From Alphaproteobacteria bacterium (GTDB lineage Bacteria; Pseudomonadota; Alphaproteobacteria; UBA828), in contig JAJDVB010000190.1 in assembly GCA_022826345.1 (NCBI GenBank), forward strand, positions 1 through 9,080: DNA of 9,080 nt, given 5' to 3'. Of the stretch, positions 1-7,364 are shown piece after piece; positions within the stretch are counted from its first letter, which is position 1, and every line of letters starts with the position of its first letter. Below the pieces are notes generated by a model. That model ran no database searches and had not been told where the DNA came from. It saw only the letters and a list, made by a program, of their open reading frames with translations. The position numbers were made by a program, and so were the translations under genes.

Positions 1-876
1 CGAGCCGATCGAGGGCACCGGGCTCAGCGTCGAGATGCCGCCGCCGAGGCCGCCGGTGTCGTCCCAGAACTCCCGGGCGAAGGCCGAGACGTTGATCCCG
101 GTCATCGGCACCGGCACCTCGAGCTTCACGTACTGCGAGGCGGGCACCTGGCTGCGCACCGCCGCGATCGAGTAGATGAAGTCGGGCTCCGCCGCCACTG
201 CCTTGTTGTAGATCGGCCCGAAGTCGACCGTGTTGGTGTCGTAGACGGTGTGGCCGATGATCTCGATGCCGGCCTCTGGTGCCAGCACCTGTTCGATCAG
301 CTCGTAGACGCCGCCGCCGAACGCGGTGTCTTCCTGCAGCACGTACACGGTCTTCCAGCCCATCTTCTTGGCGAGCACATCCTTGCCGAAGTCGACGTAG
401 AGGATCGCCAGCGCGTAGTCGTTGGAGACGTTCATGAAGTACATCTTGTACTTCTCGTACTCCTCCACGACCTTGTCGATGATGCCGACGTAAGAGGTCC
501 AGGTGTCGAGGGTCGGCGTCCGGTACTCCGCCATGCGCTCAAGCCAGCCCAGCGACACGTCGTCGATGCAGCCCGAGATGATGAAGTCCACGTTCTCGAC
601 TTCGTTGAGATACTCGTAGGCCCGGATGCCCTCCTGCACGTCCTCGCGCGTATCCGCCATGACCAGCTCGATCATGCGCCCGCCGAGCACGCCGCCGTTG
701 GCGTTGAGCTCCTCGATGGCGATCTCGGTGCCCCGGATCGTGCTCTTGCCGGTGTCGGTATCGAACGAGCCGATATAACCGACCTTGATGGGGTCGGCAG
801 CGGACGCTGCCGTGGTAAGCGACCAGACGGCCACCGCTGCCGCGGCGACTCCGATCATCAAGTGACGAATTCTCAT
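1..876 (-). CDS. ABC transporter substrate-binding protein, branched-chain amino acid (LivK) type, partial (C-terminus beyond window)
   Basis: Translating the minus strand from ATG at 876 gives 292 uninterrupted residues running off the left edge. Residues 1-27 form a Sec signal peptide: basic MRIRH start, hydrophobic Ala/Val core, and an ASA-A site near 26/27. There is no lipobox cysteine, so the mature protein should be free in the periplasm. It begins DPIKVGYIGSFDTDTG, followed by a RGTEIAIEELNANGGVLGGR block (about 49-67), the usual opening of type I periplasmic binding folds (Peripla_BP_6). Relatives are about 380-430 residues, so about a quarter to a third is missing. A strong AGGGAGG-like ribosome site lies just upstream (882-889). 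The ligand cannot be read from sequence: amino acids, amides, urea and aromatic acids are all bound by this family. Permease and ATPase genes are not in the window and may lie to the left. It is divergent from the HAD gene. The family is sure; the substrate is unknown. Confidence 0.9.
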   Translation of the reverse strand, partial: MRIRHLMIGVAAAAVAVWSLTTAASAADPIKVGYIGSFDTDTGKSTIRGTEIAIEELNANGGVLGGRMIELVMADTREDVQEGIRAYEYLNEVENVDFIISGCIDDVSLGWLERMAEYRTPTLDTWTSYVGIIDKVVEEYEKYKMYFMNVSNDYALAILYVDFGKDVLAKKMGWKTVYVLQEDTAFGGGVYELIEQVLAPEAGIEIIGHTVYDTNTVDFGPIYNKAVAAEPDFIYSIAAVRSQVPASQYVKLEVPVPMTGINVSAFAREFWDDTGGLGGGISTLSPVPSIGS

Positions 877-1051
877 GACCACCCTCCCTTTTCTGTCATT
901 GGCCTCGCGCGCATGACACTCTAGAGCGGTTCCCGAGCGAGGAAAACCGCGCCCGCCGCAGGCCACCGATGCGTTTGGTGCATCCCTCCAACGCGGCCCG
1001 TTTGCCGGCGCGCTTTGCAAATCGGCGCGGCGGATGGGACAAGGGCGCCCG
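877..1051. promoter_or_regulatory. Divergent intergenic region between the solute-binding protein and HAD hydrolase genes
   Basis: Both flanking genes start outward from here, so their promoters are expected in this 175-bp stretch. I could not find a convincing -35/-10 pair on either strand. Visible small symmetries are GATGC/GCATC arms around a 7-base loop (968-984) and a perfect 8-base palindrome TTTGCAAA (1014-1021). Either could be an operator half or chance. A promoter role is inferred from gene orientation only. Confidence 0.35.
1041..1045 (+). promoter_or_regulatory. Ribosome binding site choosing the HAD hydrolase start at 1052
   Basis: AAGGG lies six bases before the ATG at 1052. 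The alternative in-frame ATG at 1034 has no purine-rich site in front of it. This favours the shorter protein, which also begins like other members of its family (MT-I-P-GLAALA). Confidence 0.5.
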
Positions 1052-1921
1052 ATGACGATTCCCATCGTTCCCGGCCTGGCCGCGCTCGCAGCCGATTACG
1101 ACGGCTATATCCTCGATGTCTGGGGCGTGATGCACCAGGGCGGTCCGGCCTACCCCGAGGCGGTTGCCTGCGTGCGCCGGCTGCGCGAGGCCGGCAAGCG
1201 GGTAGTGTTCCTCTCCAACGCGCCGCGGCTCGCTCATCAGGTCGAAACCGTGCTCAACGGCAAGGGAGTCGATGGGACGCTCTACGACGCCGTGGTCGCG
1301 TCCGGCGATGCCACGCGGCAAGCCCTCGCCGACCGCTCGCACCCCGCTGCTGACGGGCTCGGGACCCGCTACCACCTGCTCGGGCCGCCCTGGTCCGACG
1401 ACGTGATCGGCGGTCTGGGCTATGCCCCCGTCGGCAACATCGCCGAGGCGGAATTTCTACTCGGCATCGGGCTCGACGACGGCTGCAACACGGTGGAGGC
1501 CCACGAGCCGGTCCTGCAGGCCGCTGCTGCCCGCGACCTGCCCATGATCTGCGTCAATCCAGACCTTGTCGTGATCCGGCTCGGCGTTCAGGAACCCTGC
1601 GCCGGCGCTCTTGCCGCCCGCTACGAGGAGCTCGGCGGCCGCGTGCACTATTTCGGAAAGCCTTACCCCGAGGTCTACGACTTGGCTCTGGCGGCGCTCG
1701 GTCTCCCGCCTACCCGCGTGCTCGCGGTCGGCGACGGCCTCGCCACCGATATTGCGGGCGCTGCCGCCGCCGGTCTCGATTCGCTGCTGATTACTGGCGG
1801 CCTGCTGGCCGACGCGCTCGACCTTGCGCCGGGAGAGGCGCCGAGCGCCGACGCCTTGGAGGAGGCCTGCCGGGCGGCGGGCGTCAGGCCGAGCAAGGCG
1901 CTTTCGACGTTCGTTTGGTAA
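1052..1921 (+). CDS. TIGR01459-type HAD superfamily class IIA hydrolase
   Basis: A 289-residue protein when started at 1052; an in-frame ATG at 1034 would add six residues but lacks a ribosome site. HAD motifs appear in order: motif I LDVWGVMHQG with nucleophile D22; motif II FLSNAP with S55; a C2A-type cap region between; motif III FGKPYPEVYD with K203; motif IV AVGDGLATDIAGA with D228 and D233. The overall plan resembles NagD and pyridoxal phosphatases. The family normally hydrolyses small phosphomonoesters in the cytoplasm, but the physiological substrate of this subgroup is not established. One oddity is Trp24, where most HAD phosphatases carry the second Asp of DxD; as far as I recall DVWGV is typical of this subgroup. 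It ends in tandem stops TAA-TAG, 59 bases before the YeeE gene. Linkage to that gene is possible but unproven. The family call is firm, the function is not. Confidence 0.88.
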   Translation: MTIPIVPGLAALAADYDGYILDVWGVMHQGGPAYPEAVACVRRLREAGKRVVFLSNAPRLAHQVETVLNGKGVDGTLYDAVVASGDATRQALADRSHPAADGLGTRYHLLGPPWSDDVIGGLGYAPVGNIAEAEFLLGIGLDDGCNTVEAHEPVLQAAAARDLPMICVNPDLVVIRLGVQEPCAGALAARYEELGGRVHYFGKPYPEVYDLALAALGLPPTRVLAVGDGLATDIAGAAAAGLDSLLITGGLLADALDLAPGEAPSADALEEACRAAGVRPSKALSTFVW

Positions 1922-1933
1922 TAGCACCCTCAA

Positions 1934-1971
1934 GATAATGTTATTGGCGCGCGCCCGGCACGCGCCCAATA
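1934..1971 (+). promoter_or_regulatory. Putative promoter/operator and structured leader of the YeeE-VTT pair
   Basis: This is a short AT-rich island in very GC-rich DNA. GATAAT (1934-1939) matches five of six bases of a sigma-70 -10 box, but no good -35 is placed in front of it. An inverted repeat ATAA-TG-TTAT (1935-1944) overlaps it and could be an operator. Next comes an imperfect hairpin, arms TATTGGCGCG (1942-1951) and CGCGCCCAATA (1961-1971) with one bulged base and a 9-base loop. No T-run follows the hairpin, so it is a poor intrinsic terminator for the HAD gene. Everything here is pattern-based inference. Confidence 0.3.
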
Positions 1972-1980
1972 GTCAATTCC

Positions 1981-3216
1981 ATGAGCACCGCCATGCCAAC
2001 GGCCGCCGCGACTCCACCTGTACGACCGCAGGTCGCGGTGGTGGCCGTGGCCGGCGTGCTGATCGCCGCCGGCGTCGTCGCGCTCGCCGTCACGGTGGAC
2101 GGCCGGCTGGCCGCGCTGCTGATCGTGGGTGGGCTGGCGGGGCTCGCCCTTCACCACGCGCTCTTCGGTTTCGCCTCCTCGACCCGCCGGCTTCTGGTGG
2201 AGCGTCGCAGCGCGGGCGTCAGGGCGCAGCTTCTGATGATCGCCGCAGCAAGCATCGCGTTCGCGCCCCTGCTTGCCGGCGGCAGCGCGTTCGGCCAGGG
2301 GCTCGGCGGTGCGCTCGCACCGGTCGGGGTTTCTGTCGCGCTCGGGGCCTTCCTGTTCGGCATCGGCATGCAGCTCGGCGGCGGTTGTGCCTCCGGCACC
2401 CTGAGCGGCGCCGGCACCGGCAGCCTCCGCATGGCGATCACGCTTGGCGCCTTCATCGCAGGCTCGGTGATCGGCACGGCGCACCTGCCCTGGTGGCTCA
2501 ACCAGCCGCGCTTTCCCGCGCTCTCGATCCCCAACTCGCTTGGCTGGCCGGCGGGCCTCGCGGTCCAGCTTGCCGCCATCGGCTTCCTCGTGCTGGGCGC
2601 GCTCTACCTGGAGCGGCGGCGCCACGGCGCCCACGAGCCGCTGGTATGGGGCGCCGGCGGCGACTGGCGCGAGCGGCTGCTGCACGGCGGCTGGCCGCTC
2701 GCGTGGGGCGCGCTCGCCCTGGCGCTCCTCAATATCGCGACGCTGCTGATCGCAGGCCATCCGTGGAGCGTCACCTGGGGCTTCGCGCTCTGGGGCGCCT
2801 CGCTGGCGGATGTCCTGGGCTTCGGCATCGCAGACTGGACCTTCTGGCAATGGCCGGGTCCCGCGCGAAAGCTCGAAGCCGGGGTCGAACATGACACCGT
2901 GTCCGTGATGAACGTGGGCCTGATCCTGGGCGCGCTGCTGGGTGCTGCGCTCGCCGGCCGCTTCGCTGCCCGGCGCCGCATCACGCTCGGCGCGGTGGCG
3001 AGCGCGGTGATCGGCGGCCTGCTACTCGGTTACGGCGCCCGGCTGGCCTTCGGCTGCAACATCGGCGCCCTTTTCAGCGGCATCGCCTCTGGCAGCGTGC
3101 ACGGCTGGCTCTGGCTGCTCGCCGCCCTTCCCGGCGCGGCGCTCGGCGCGCACCTGCGCCCCCTTTTCGGTCTCGATCGCGCTGCGGCACCGGCCGCAGA
3201 AGGAGTTCGCGCATGA
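1981..3216 (+). CDS. YeeE/YedE family membrane transporter (thiosulfate/sulfur uptake type)
   Basis: A 411-residue, highly hydrophobic protein with about ten or more membrane segments arranged as two related halves, as in the sulfur-transport (YeeE/YedE, PF04143) family. The first-half signature is FGIGMQLGGGCASGT with C136; the second-half signature is GARLAFGCNIGALFSG with C359. These are the only two cysteines. In characterised YeeE (TsuA) proteins, pore cysteines pass thiosulfate inward by transient S-H-S bonding, and there are three. The first is probably replaced here around A65 (LFGFASSTRR), which I believe is common in long proteobacterial members. Thiosulfate import is inferred from family; other sulfur species are possible. 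No TusA/TsuB-like sulfurtransferase is next to it. The ATG at 1981 has no Shine-Dalgarno in front; ATG at 1993 is an equally unsupported alternative. The stop overlaps the next start by ATGA, so the two genes are coupled. Confidence 0.88.
   Translation: MSTAMPTAAATPPVRPQVAVVAVAGVLIAAGVVALAVTVDGRLAALLIVGGLAGLALHHALFGFASSTRRLLVERRSAGVRAQLLMIAAASIAFAPLLAGGSAFGQGLGGALAPVGVSVALGAFLFGIGMQLGGGCASGTLSGAGTGSLRMAITLGAFIAGSVIGTAHLPWWLNQPRFPALSIPNSLGWPAGLAVQLAAIGFLVLGALYLERRRHGAHEPLVWGAGGDWRERLLHGGWPLAWGALALALLNIATLLIAGHPWSVTWGFALWGASLADVLGFGIADWTFWQWPGPARKLEAGVEHDTVSVMNVGLILGALLGAALAGRFAARRRITLGAVASAVIGGLLLGYGARLAFGCNIGALFSGIASGSVHGWLWLLAALPGAALGAHLRPLFGLDRAAAPAAEGVRA
3200..3205 (+). promoter_or_regulatory. 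Ribosome binding site for the VTT-domain gene, inside the YeeE gene
   Basis: AAGGAG stands seven bases before the ATG at 3213, within the last codons of the YeeE gene. A strong site together with the ATGA stop/start overlap indicates efficient coupled translation of the second gene. Confidence 0.7.
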
Positions 3217-3977
3217 CCACGACTGTGAGCACCTCCCCTCCAATCCCCCGCCTTCAGCGTTTGCGCAAGGCACTGCCGCGTCTTCTGCTTCTCGCCCTGG
3301 TTCTGGTGGGCATCGTCGTCGCCGTGATGAATCGGGACAGCATCGATTCGGCCGCGCTCGAGGCCTGGATCACCGGCTTTGGCCCCTGGGCACCGGTGGT
3401 CTTCTTCTTCGCCTATGTGCTCGCCACGGTGCTCTTCTTGCCCGGCCTGCTGTTCACGCTCGCGGCCGGCGCGCTCTTCGGCCCCTATCTCGGCACGCTC
3501 ATCGCGCTGATCGGCGCGACGGTGGGCGCGACCATCGCCTTCCTCGTCGCGCGCTACGTGCTGGCCGACTGGATCGCCGCACGCACGCCAGCGCGGGTGC
3601 AGCGGGTGATCGAAGGGGTCGAGGACGAAGGCTGGCGTTTCGTCGCCATGACTCGGCTGATCCCCTTCATTCCCTTCAACGCGCTCAACTACGCGCTGGG
3701 GCTCACGCGCATCCGCCTCGTGGCCTATGCGTTGGCGTCGGTCGTGTTCATGGCACCGGGCGCGGCGGCTTATGCCTACCTCGGCCACGCCGGGCGCTCG
3801 CTCGCGACCGGCGACGGCGATCTGGTTCAGAACGCCCTGCTCGGCCTTGCCGTGCTCGGCCTGATCGGCTTCATGCCCCGCCTCATCAAGCGCTTCGTCA
3901 AGGGCCGGAAGGCGGCGCAGGAGGCCGAGCCGCCCGCACCGGATACAGCAGGCGAAGCGCGACCAGGATCGCCGTGA
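3213..3977 (+). CDS. TVP38/TMEM64 family (VTT domain, DedA-like) inner-membrane protein
   Basis: A 254-residue protein. A basic N-terminus (RLQRLRKALPR) leads into a first membrane segment (about 22-40). The VTT/SNARE-associated domain (PF09335) follows: FLPGLLFTLAAGALFGPYLG (75-94), a second glycine-rich segment GATVGATIAFLVARYV (101-116), the amphipathic stretch through RVQRVIEGVEDEGWRFV, and the second re-entrant signature RLIPFIPFNALNYALGLTRI (148-167). A final helix (205-222) ends in a basic, then Pro/Ala/Glu-rich tail. DedA/VTT relatives are linked to lipid scrambling, undecaprenyl-phosphate recycling or ion transport; which applies here is unknown. Coupling to the YeeE gene suggests joint expression, perhaps sulfur or redox related, but that is inference. 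Its last 80 bp overlap the end of ctaA on the other strand. Confidence 0.9.
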   Translation: MTTTVSTSPPIPRLQRLRKALPRLLLLALVLVGIVVAVMNRDSIDSAALEAWITGFGPWAPVVFFFAYVLATVLFLPGLLFTLAAGALFGPYLGTLIALIGATVGATIAFLVARYVLADWIAARTPARVQRVIEGVEDEGWRFVAMTRLIPFIPFNALNYALGLTRIRLVAYALASVVFMAPGAAAYAYLGHAGRSLATGDGDLVQNALLGLAVLGLIGFMPRLIKRFVKGRKAAQEAEPPAPDTAGEARPGSP

Positions 3978-5010
3978 ACACCGCCATCGCGCCCACCTGA
4001 TGCGCCGCACCGAGAGGCACGGGCACGAAGGTGAGCAGTGTGGCGATCCCGAGCACGAACTGGCCGAGCACCGCCGCTGCCGCCGCGTGAAGCGCGACTC
4101 GCGCGGGTGAAGGCCCCAGCCAGCGTAGCGCGGCGGCCCAAAGCAGGATCACGACCAGGGCGGTGAGCATTGCCAGCAGGCGATGGTCGAGTTGCACCAG
4201 GGGCACGTTCTCGAAGAAGTTCCGCCACAGCGGCTCGATCAGGAAGATGTCCGGCGGCACGATGGCATCGGCCATCAGCGGAAACGTGTTGTAGGCGAGG
4301 CCCGCGTCGTTGCCGGCGACGAAGGCGCCCGAGATGATCGTCAGGAACACCAGTCCCGTCGCGCCCCACACTGCGCCTCGCCATCGGCTTGCGTGGCGAA
4401 CGCGCTCGACCGTGCCCCCCATCAAGAGCCCGAGCGCCACCCAGATGAGGCAGCCATAGATCGCCACGGCGAGTCCCAGATGGGCGGCGAGCCGGTAGGG
4501 GCTCACGTCGGGCCGATCCACCAGCCCGCTTTGCACCATGTACCAACCGAGCAGCCCCTGGAGCCCGCCGAGGATGCCGATGGCCAGCACCTTGAGACCC
4601 AGCGGCCAGTCGAAGGCGCGCCGGATCAGGAACCAGAGGAAGGGCAGCGCGAAAGCGATGCCGACGATGCGCCCGAGCAGCCGGTGCGCGTATTCAAGCC
4701 AGAAGATTCCCTTGAACTCGTCGAGGGTCATGCCCCGATTGATTTCCTGATACTCGGGGAAGCGCTTGTAGTCGGCGAAGAGCGCCTGCCACGCCTCCTC
4801 GCCGAAGGGCGGCAGTACGCCCACCAGCGGCCGCCAGTCCACGATCGAGAGGCCCGCGTGGTGCAACCGCGTGATCCCGCCGAGCACGACCATCGCAAGC
4901 ACCAGGCTGGCGAGCGCCAGCAGCCAGTGTGCGACGGCGCGGCGTTGGCGCGCGGCCCGCTCGGGCGTGATGTCGCCGCGGCGGGCAGGCCGGAGGGCCG
5001 CGGCGTCCAC
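3898..5010 (-). CDS. ctaA: Heme A synthase, COX15/CtaA family
   Basis: A 370-residue, eight-helix membrane protein, normal length for the alphaproteobacterial/mitochondrial COX15 class. It oxidises the C8 methyl of heme O to the formyl group of heme A for aa3-type cytochrome c oxidase in the inner membrane. The four heme-ligand histidines stand in their usual contexts: EYAHRLLGR (H109), RLAAHLGLA (H177), LDHRLLAML (H276) and GAAHQVGAM (H337). Other signatures are GGITRLHHAGLSIVDWRP (44-61) and ISGAFVAGNDAGLAYNTFPLM (226-246). The loop cysteine pairs of Bacillus-type CtaA are absent, as expected for this class. The only plausible start is GTG at 5010: no ATG/GTG/TTG lies between it and the first helix. 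No Shine-Dalgarno precedes it. It follows ispG by 41 bases on the same strand and is probably co-transcribed. Its C-terminal codons overlap the convergent VTT gene. Confidence 0.95.
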   Translation of the reverse strand: MDAAALRPARRGDITPERAARQRRAVAHWLLALASLVLAMVVLGGITRLHHAGLSIVDWRPLVGVLPPFGEEAWQALFADYKRFPEYQEINRGMTLDEFKGIFWLEYAHRLLGRIVGIAFALPFLWFLIRRAFDWPLGLKVLAIGILGGLQGLLGWYMVQSGLVDRPDVSPYRLAAHLGLAVAIYGCLIWVALGLLMGGTVERVRHASRWRGAVWGATGLVFLTIISGAFVAGNDAGLAYNTFPLMADAIVPPDIFLIEPLWRNFFENVPLVQLDHRLLAMLTALVVILLWAAALRWLGPSPARVALHAAAAAVLGQFVLGIATLLTFVPVPLGAAHQVGAMAVFTAILVALRLLYPVRAARPPAPPSGP

Positions 5011-5051
5011 GCTAGAGTCGAAAGGAGGCAGCGAGAGCGGCTGCGGGCGCG

Positions 5052-6356
<1,305 letters not shown>

Positions 6357-6361
6357 ATCCG

Positions 6362-6368
6362 CTCCTCC
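6362..6368 (-). promoter_or_regulatory. Ribosome binding site choosing the ispG start
   Basis: Read on the minus strand, GGAGGAG stands five bases before the ATG at 6356. This is the strongest initiation signal near the 5' end of ispG and decides against the more upstream in-frame start at 6404. Confidence 0.65.
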
Positions 6369-6429
6369 AGCCGGCCGGGGACTCCACTGGCCGCTGTCTA
6401 CCACAGCCCGCCTGCGCCAGCCACCACCC

Positions 6430-7260
6430 CTACCCCAGCACCGTCTCCTTCGCCCTGTGCAGGAAGGCCGTAGCCGACGCGATGGTCTTCTCCGGGCATT
6501 CGACCAGGTCGGCGTGCCCGATGTCCTCGTAGACGATCGCCTCGCAGCCCGGCACGTTGTCTACGACCCATTGCGCGCCGGCGCCGTCCGGCCCGGTCAA
6601 CATGGGGGTCAGCATGTCCTTGGCCGCCGTGATGACCAGCGTCGGGTTCCTGATCTTCTTGCAGTCCTCGCGCAGATCCATCTCCTCCATGGCGATGCAG
6701 GCCTGGACCACGGTCTCCACCGCATTCAGCCCCACGATGGTGCGCACCATCTCGATCAGCGGCTGGCCGTTGGGGCCGTCGAGGTAGTCGGCGCCGACGG
6801 CCTGAGTCACCACGTGATCGGCGAACTCCGGGCCGCAGCCCCAGGTCTGCGCCATATGGCGCCAGGTGCGGAACATGATCCGCCGCATGGTGTCGCACTT
6901 CGCAAAGGCGCAATCGCTGACCACCCCGATACAGCGGTCGGGATACTTCGCCGCGAACTTGAGCGCGATCATGCCGCCGGCCGACGTGCCCATCACGTGC
7001 GCGCGCTCGATCTGAAGCTCGTCGAGCAGCGCCGCCAGGTCGTCCGCCCAGATATCGAGGTCGTAGCGCATCAGGGGGCGGTCGGTCTGCCCGTAGCCGC
7101 GCTGGTCGTAGCTGATGAGCTGGAAGGATTCGGCGAGCCCCTCCCACACCATCGCGAAGTTCTGGCGCCCGAAGAGCGAGCCGCCAATCAGCGCCAGCGG
7201 GTCGCCTTTGCCCATCAGCTCGTAGTAAATATTGATCCCGTTGGCGTTGACCTTCGGCAT
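6430..7260 (-). CDS. Alpha/beta hydrolase fold protein
   Basis: A 276-residue single-domain protein starting [21 protein letters not shown], the typical opening of the Abhydrolase_1 family. The catalytic triad is readable: nucleophile S93 in GTSAGG, acid D215 in [10 protein letters not shown], and H249 in [12 protein letters not shown]. The oxyanion strand reads ALIGGSLFG (23-31) in place of the common HG. The [13 protein letters not shown] block (50-62) is also standard. A longer in-frame start at 7398 exists, but ATG at 7260 has a GGGAGGG ribosome site seven bases upstream (7268-7274) and gives the family's normal length. The substrate is unknown; esterases, lactonases (3-oxoadipate enol-lactonase-like), haloperoxidase-like enzymes and C-C hydrolases share this pattern. 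No signal peptide, so cytoplasmic. It precedes ispG by 73 bases on the same strand, possibly co-transcribed, with no obvious functional tie. Confidence 0.9.
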   Translation of the reverse strand: MPKVNANGINIYYELMGKGDPLALIGGSLFGRQNFAMVWEGLAESFQLISYDQRGYGQTDRPLMRYDLDIWADDLAALLDELQIERAHVMGTSAGGMIALKFAAKYPDRCIGVVSDCAFAKCDTMRRIMFRTWRHMAQTWGCGPEFADHVVTQAVGADYLDGPNGQPLIEMVRTIVGLNAVETVVQACIAMEEMDLREDCKKIRNPTLVITAAKDMLTPMLTGPDGAGAQWVVDNVPGCEAIVYEDIGHADLVECPEKTIASATAFLHRAKETVLG

Positions 7261-7364
7261 GACGTGTCCCTCCCGATCACCTGCCCCCGCCATCCGGCGC
7301 GCTGCCGGTTGCACATGCCGGCGCGCGCGCAAGGGCCATGCGCCATGATGGACCGGGATCGCCC
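7261..7364. promoter_or_regulatory. Divergent intergenic region between the alpha/beta hydrolase gene and glnE
   Basis: The two genes point away from each other, so both promoters should lie in about 100 bp. No convincing -35/-10 pair is visible. CCGGCGCGC occurs twice in direct orientation (7294-7302 and 7318-7326), the second running into an alternating GC tract (7321-7330). In such GC-rich DNA this may be chance. An in-frame ATG at 7338 could place the glnE start inside this region. Confidence 0.3.

Noticed and set aside
250..924. 224-codon plus-strand open frame at the left end
   Set aside because: It lies antisense to the solute-binding protein, whose signal peptide, ribosome site and family motifs are clear. 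The plus frame is His/Val/Asp-rich with no domain.
923..947. GGTTCC/GGAA-AACC imperfect symmetry near the solute-binding protein promoter region
   Set aside because: The arms are short and need a two-base bulge to pair; not distinguishable from chance.
1824..2894. 356-codon plus-strand open frame spanning the HAD end and the YeeE gene
   Set aside because: It is Arg/Ala-rich out-of-frame reading of the HAD and YeeE genes, with no ribosome site and no family resemblance.
6393..6407. Hairpin GCTGT-CTACC-ACAGC between the hydrolase gene and ispG as a terminator
   Set aside because: The stem is only five base pairs and no T-run follows on the minus strand, so an intrinsic terminator is not supported.
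7321..7330. Alternating GC tract upstream of glnE as a Z-DNA or regulatory element
   Set aside because: Ten bases of GC alternation are expected by chance in DNA of this composition, and nothing else marks the site.
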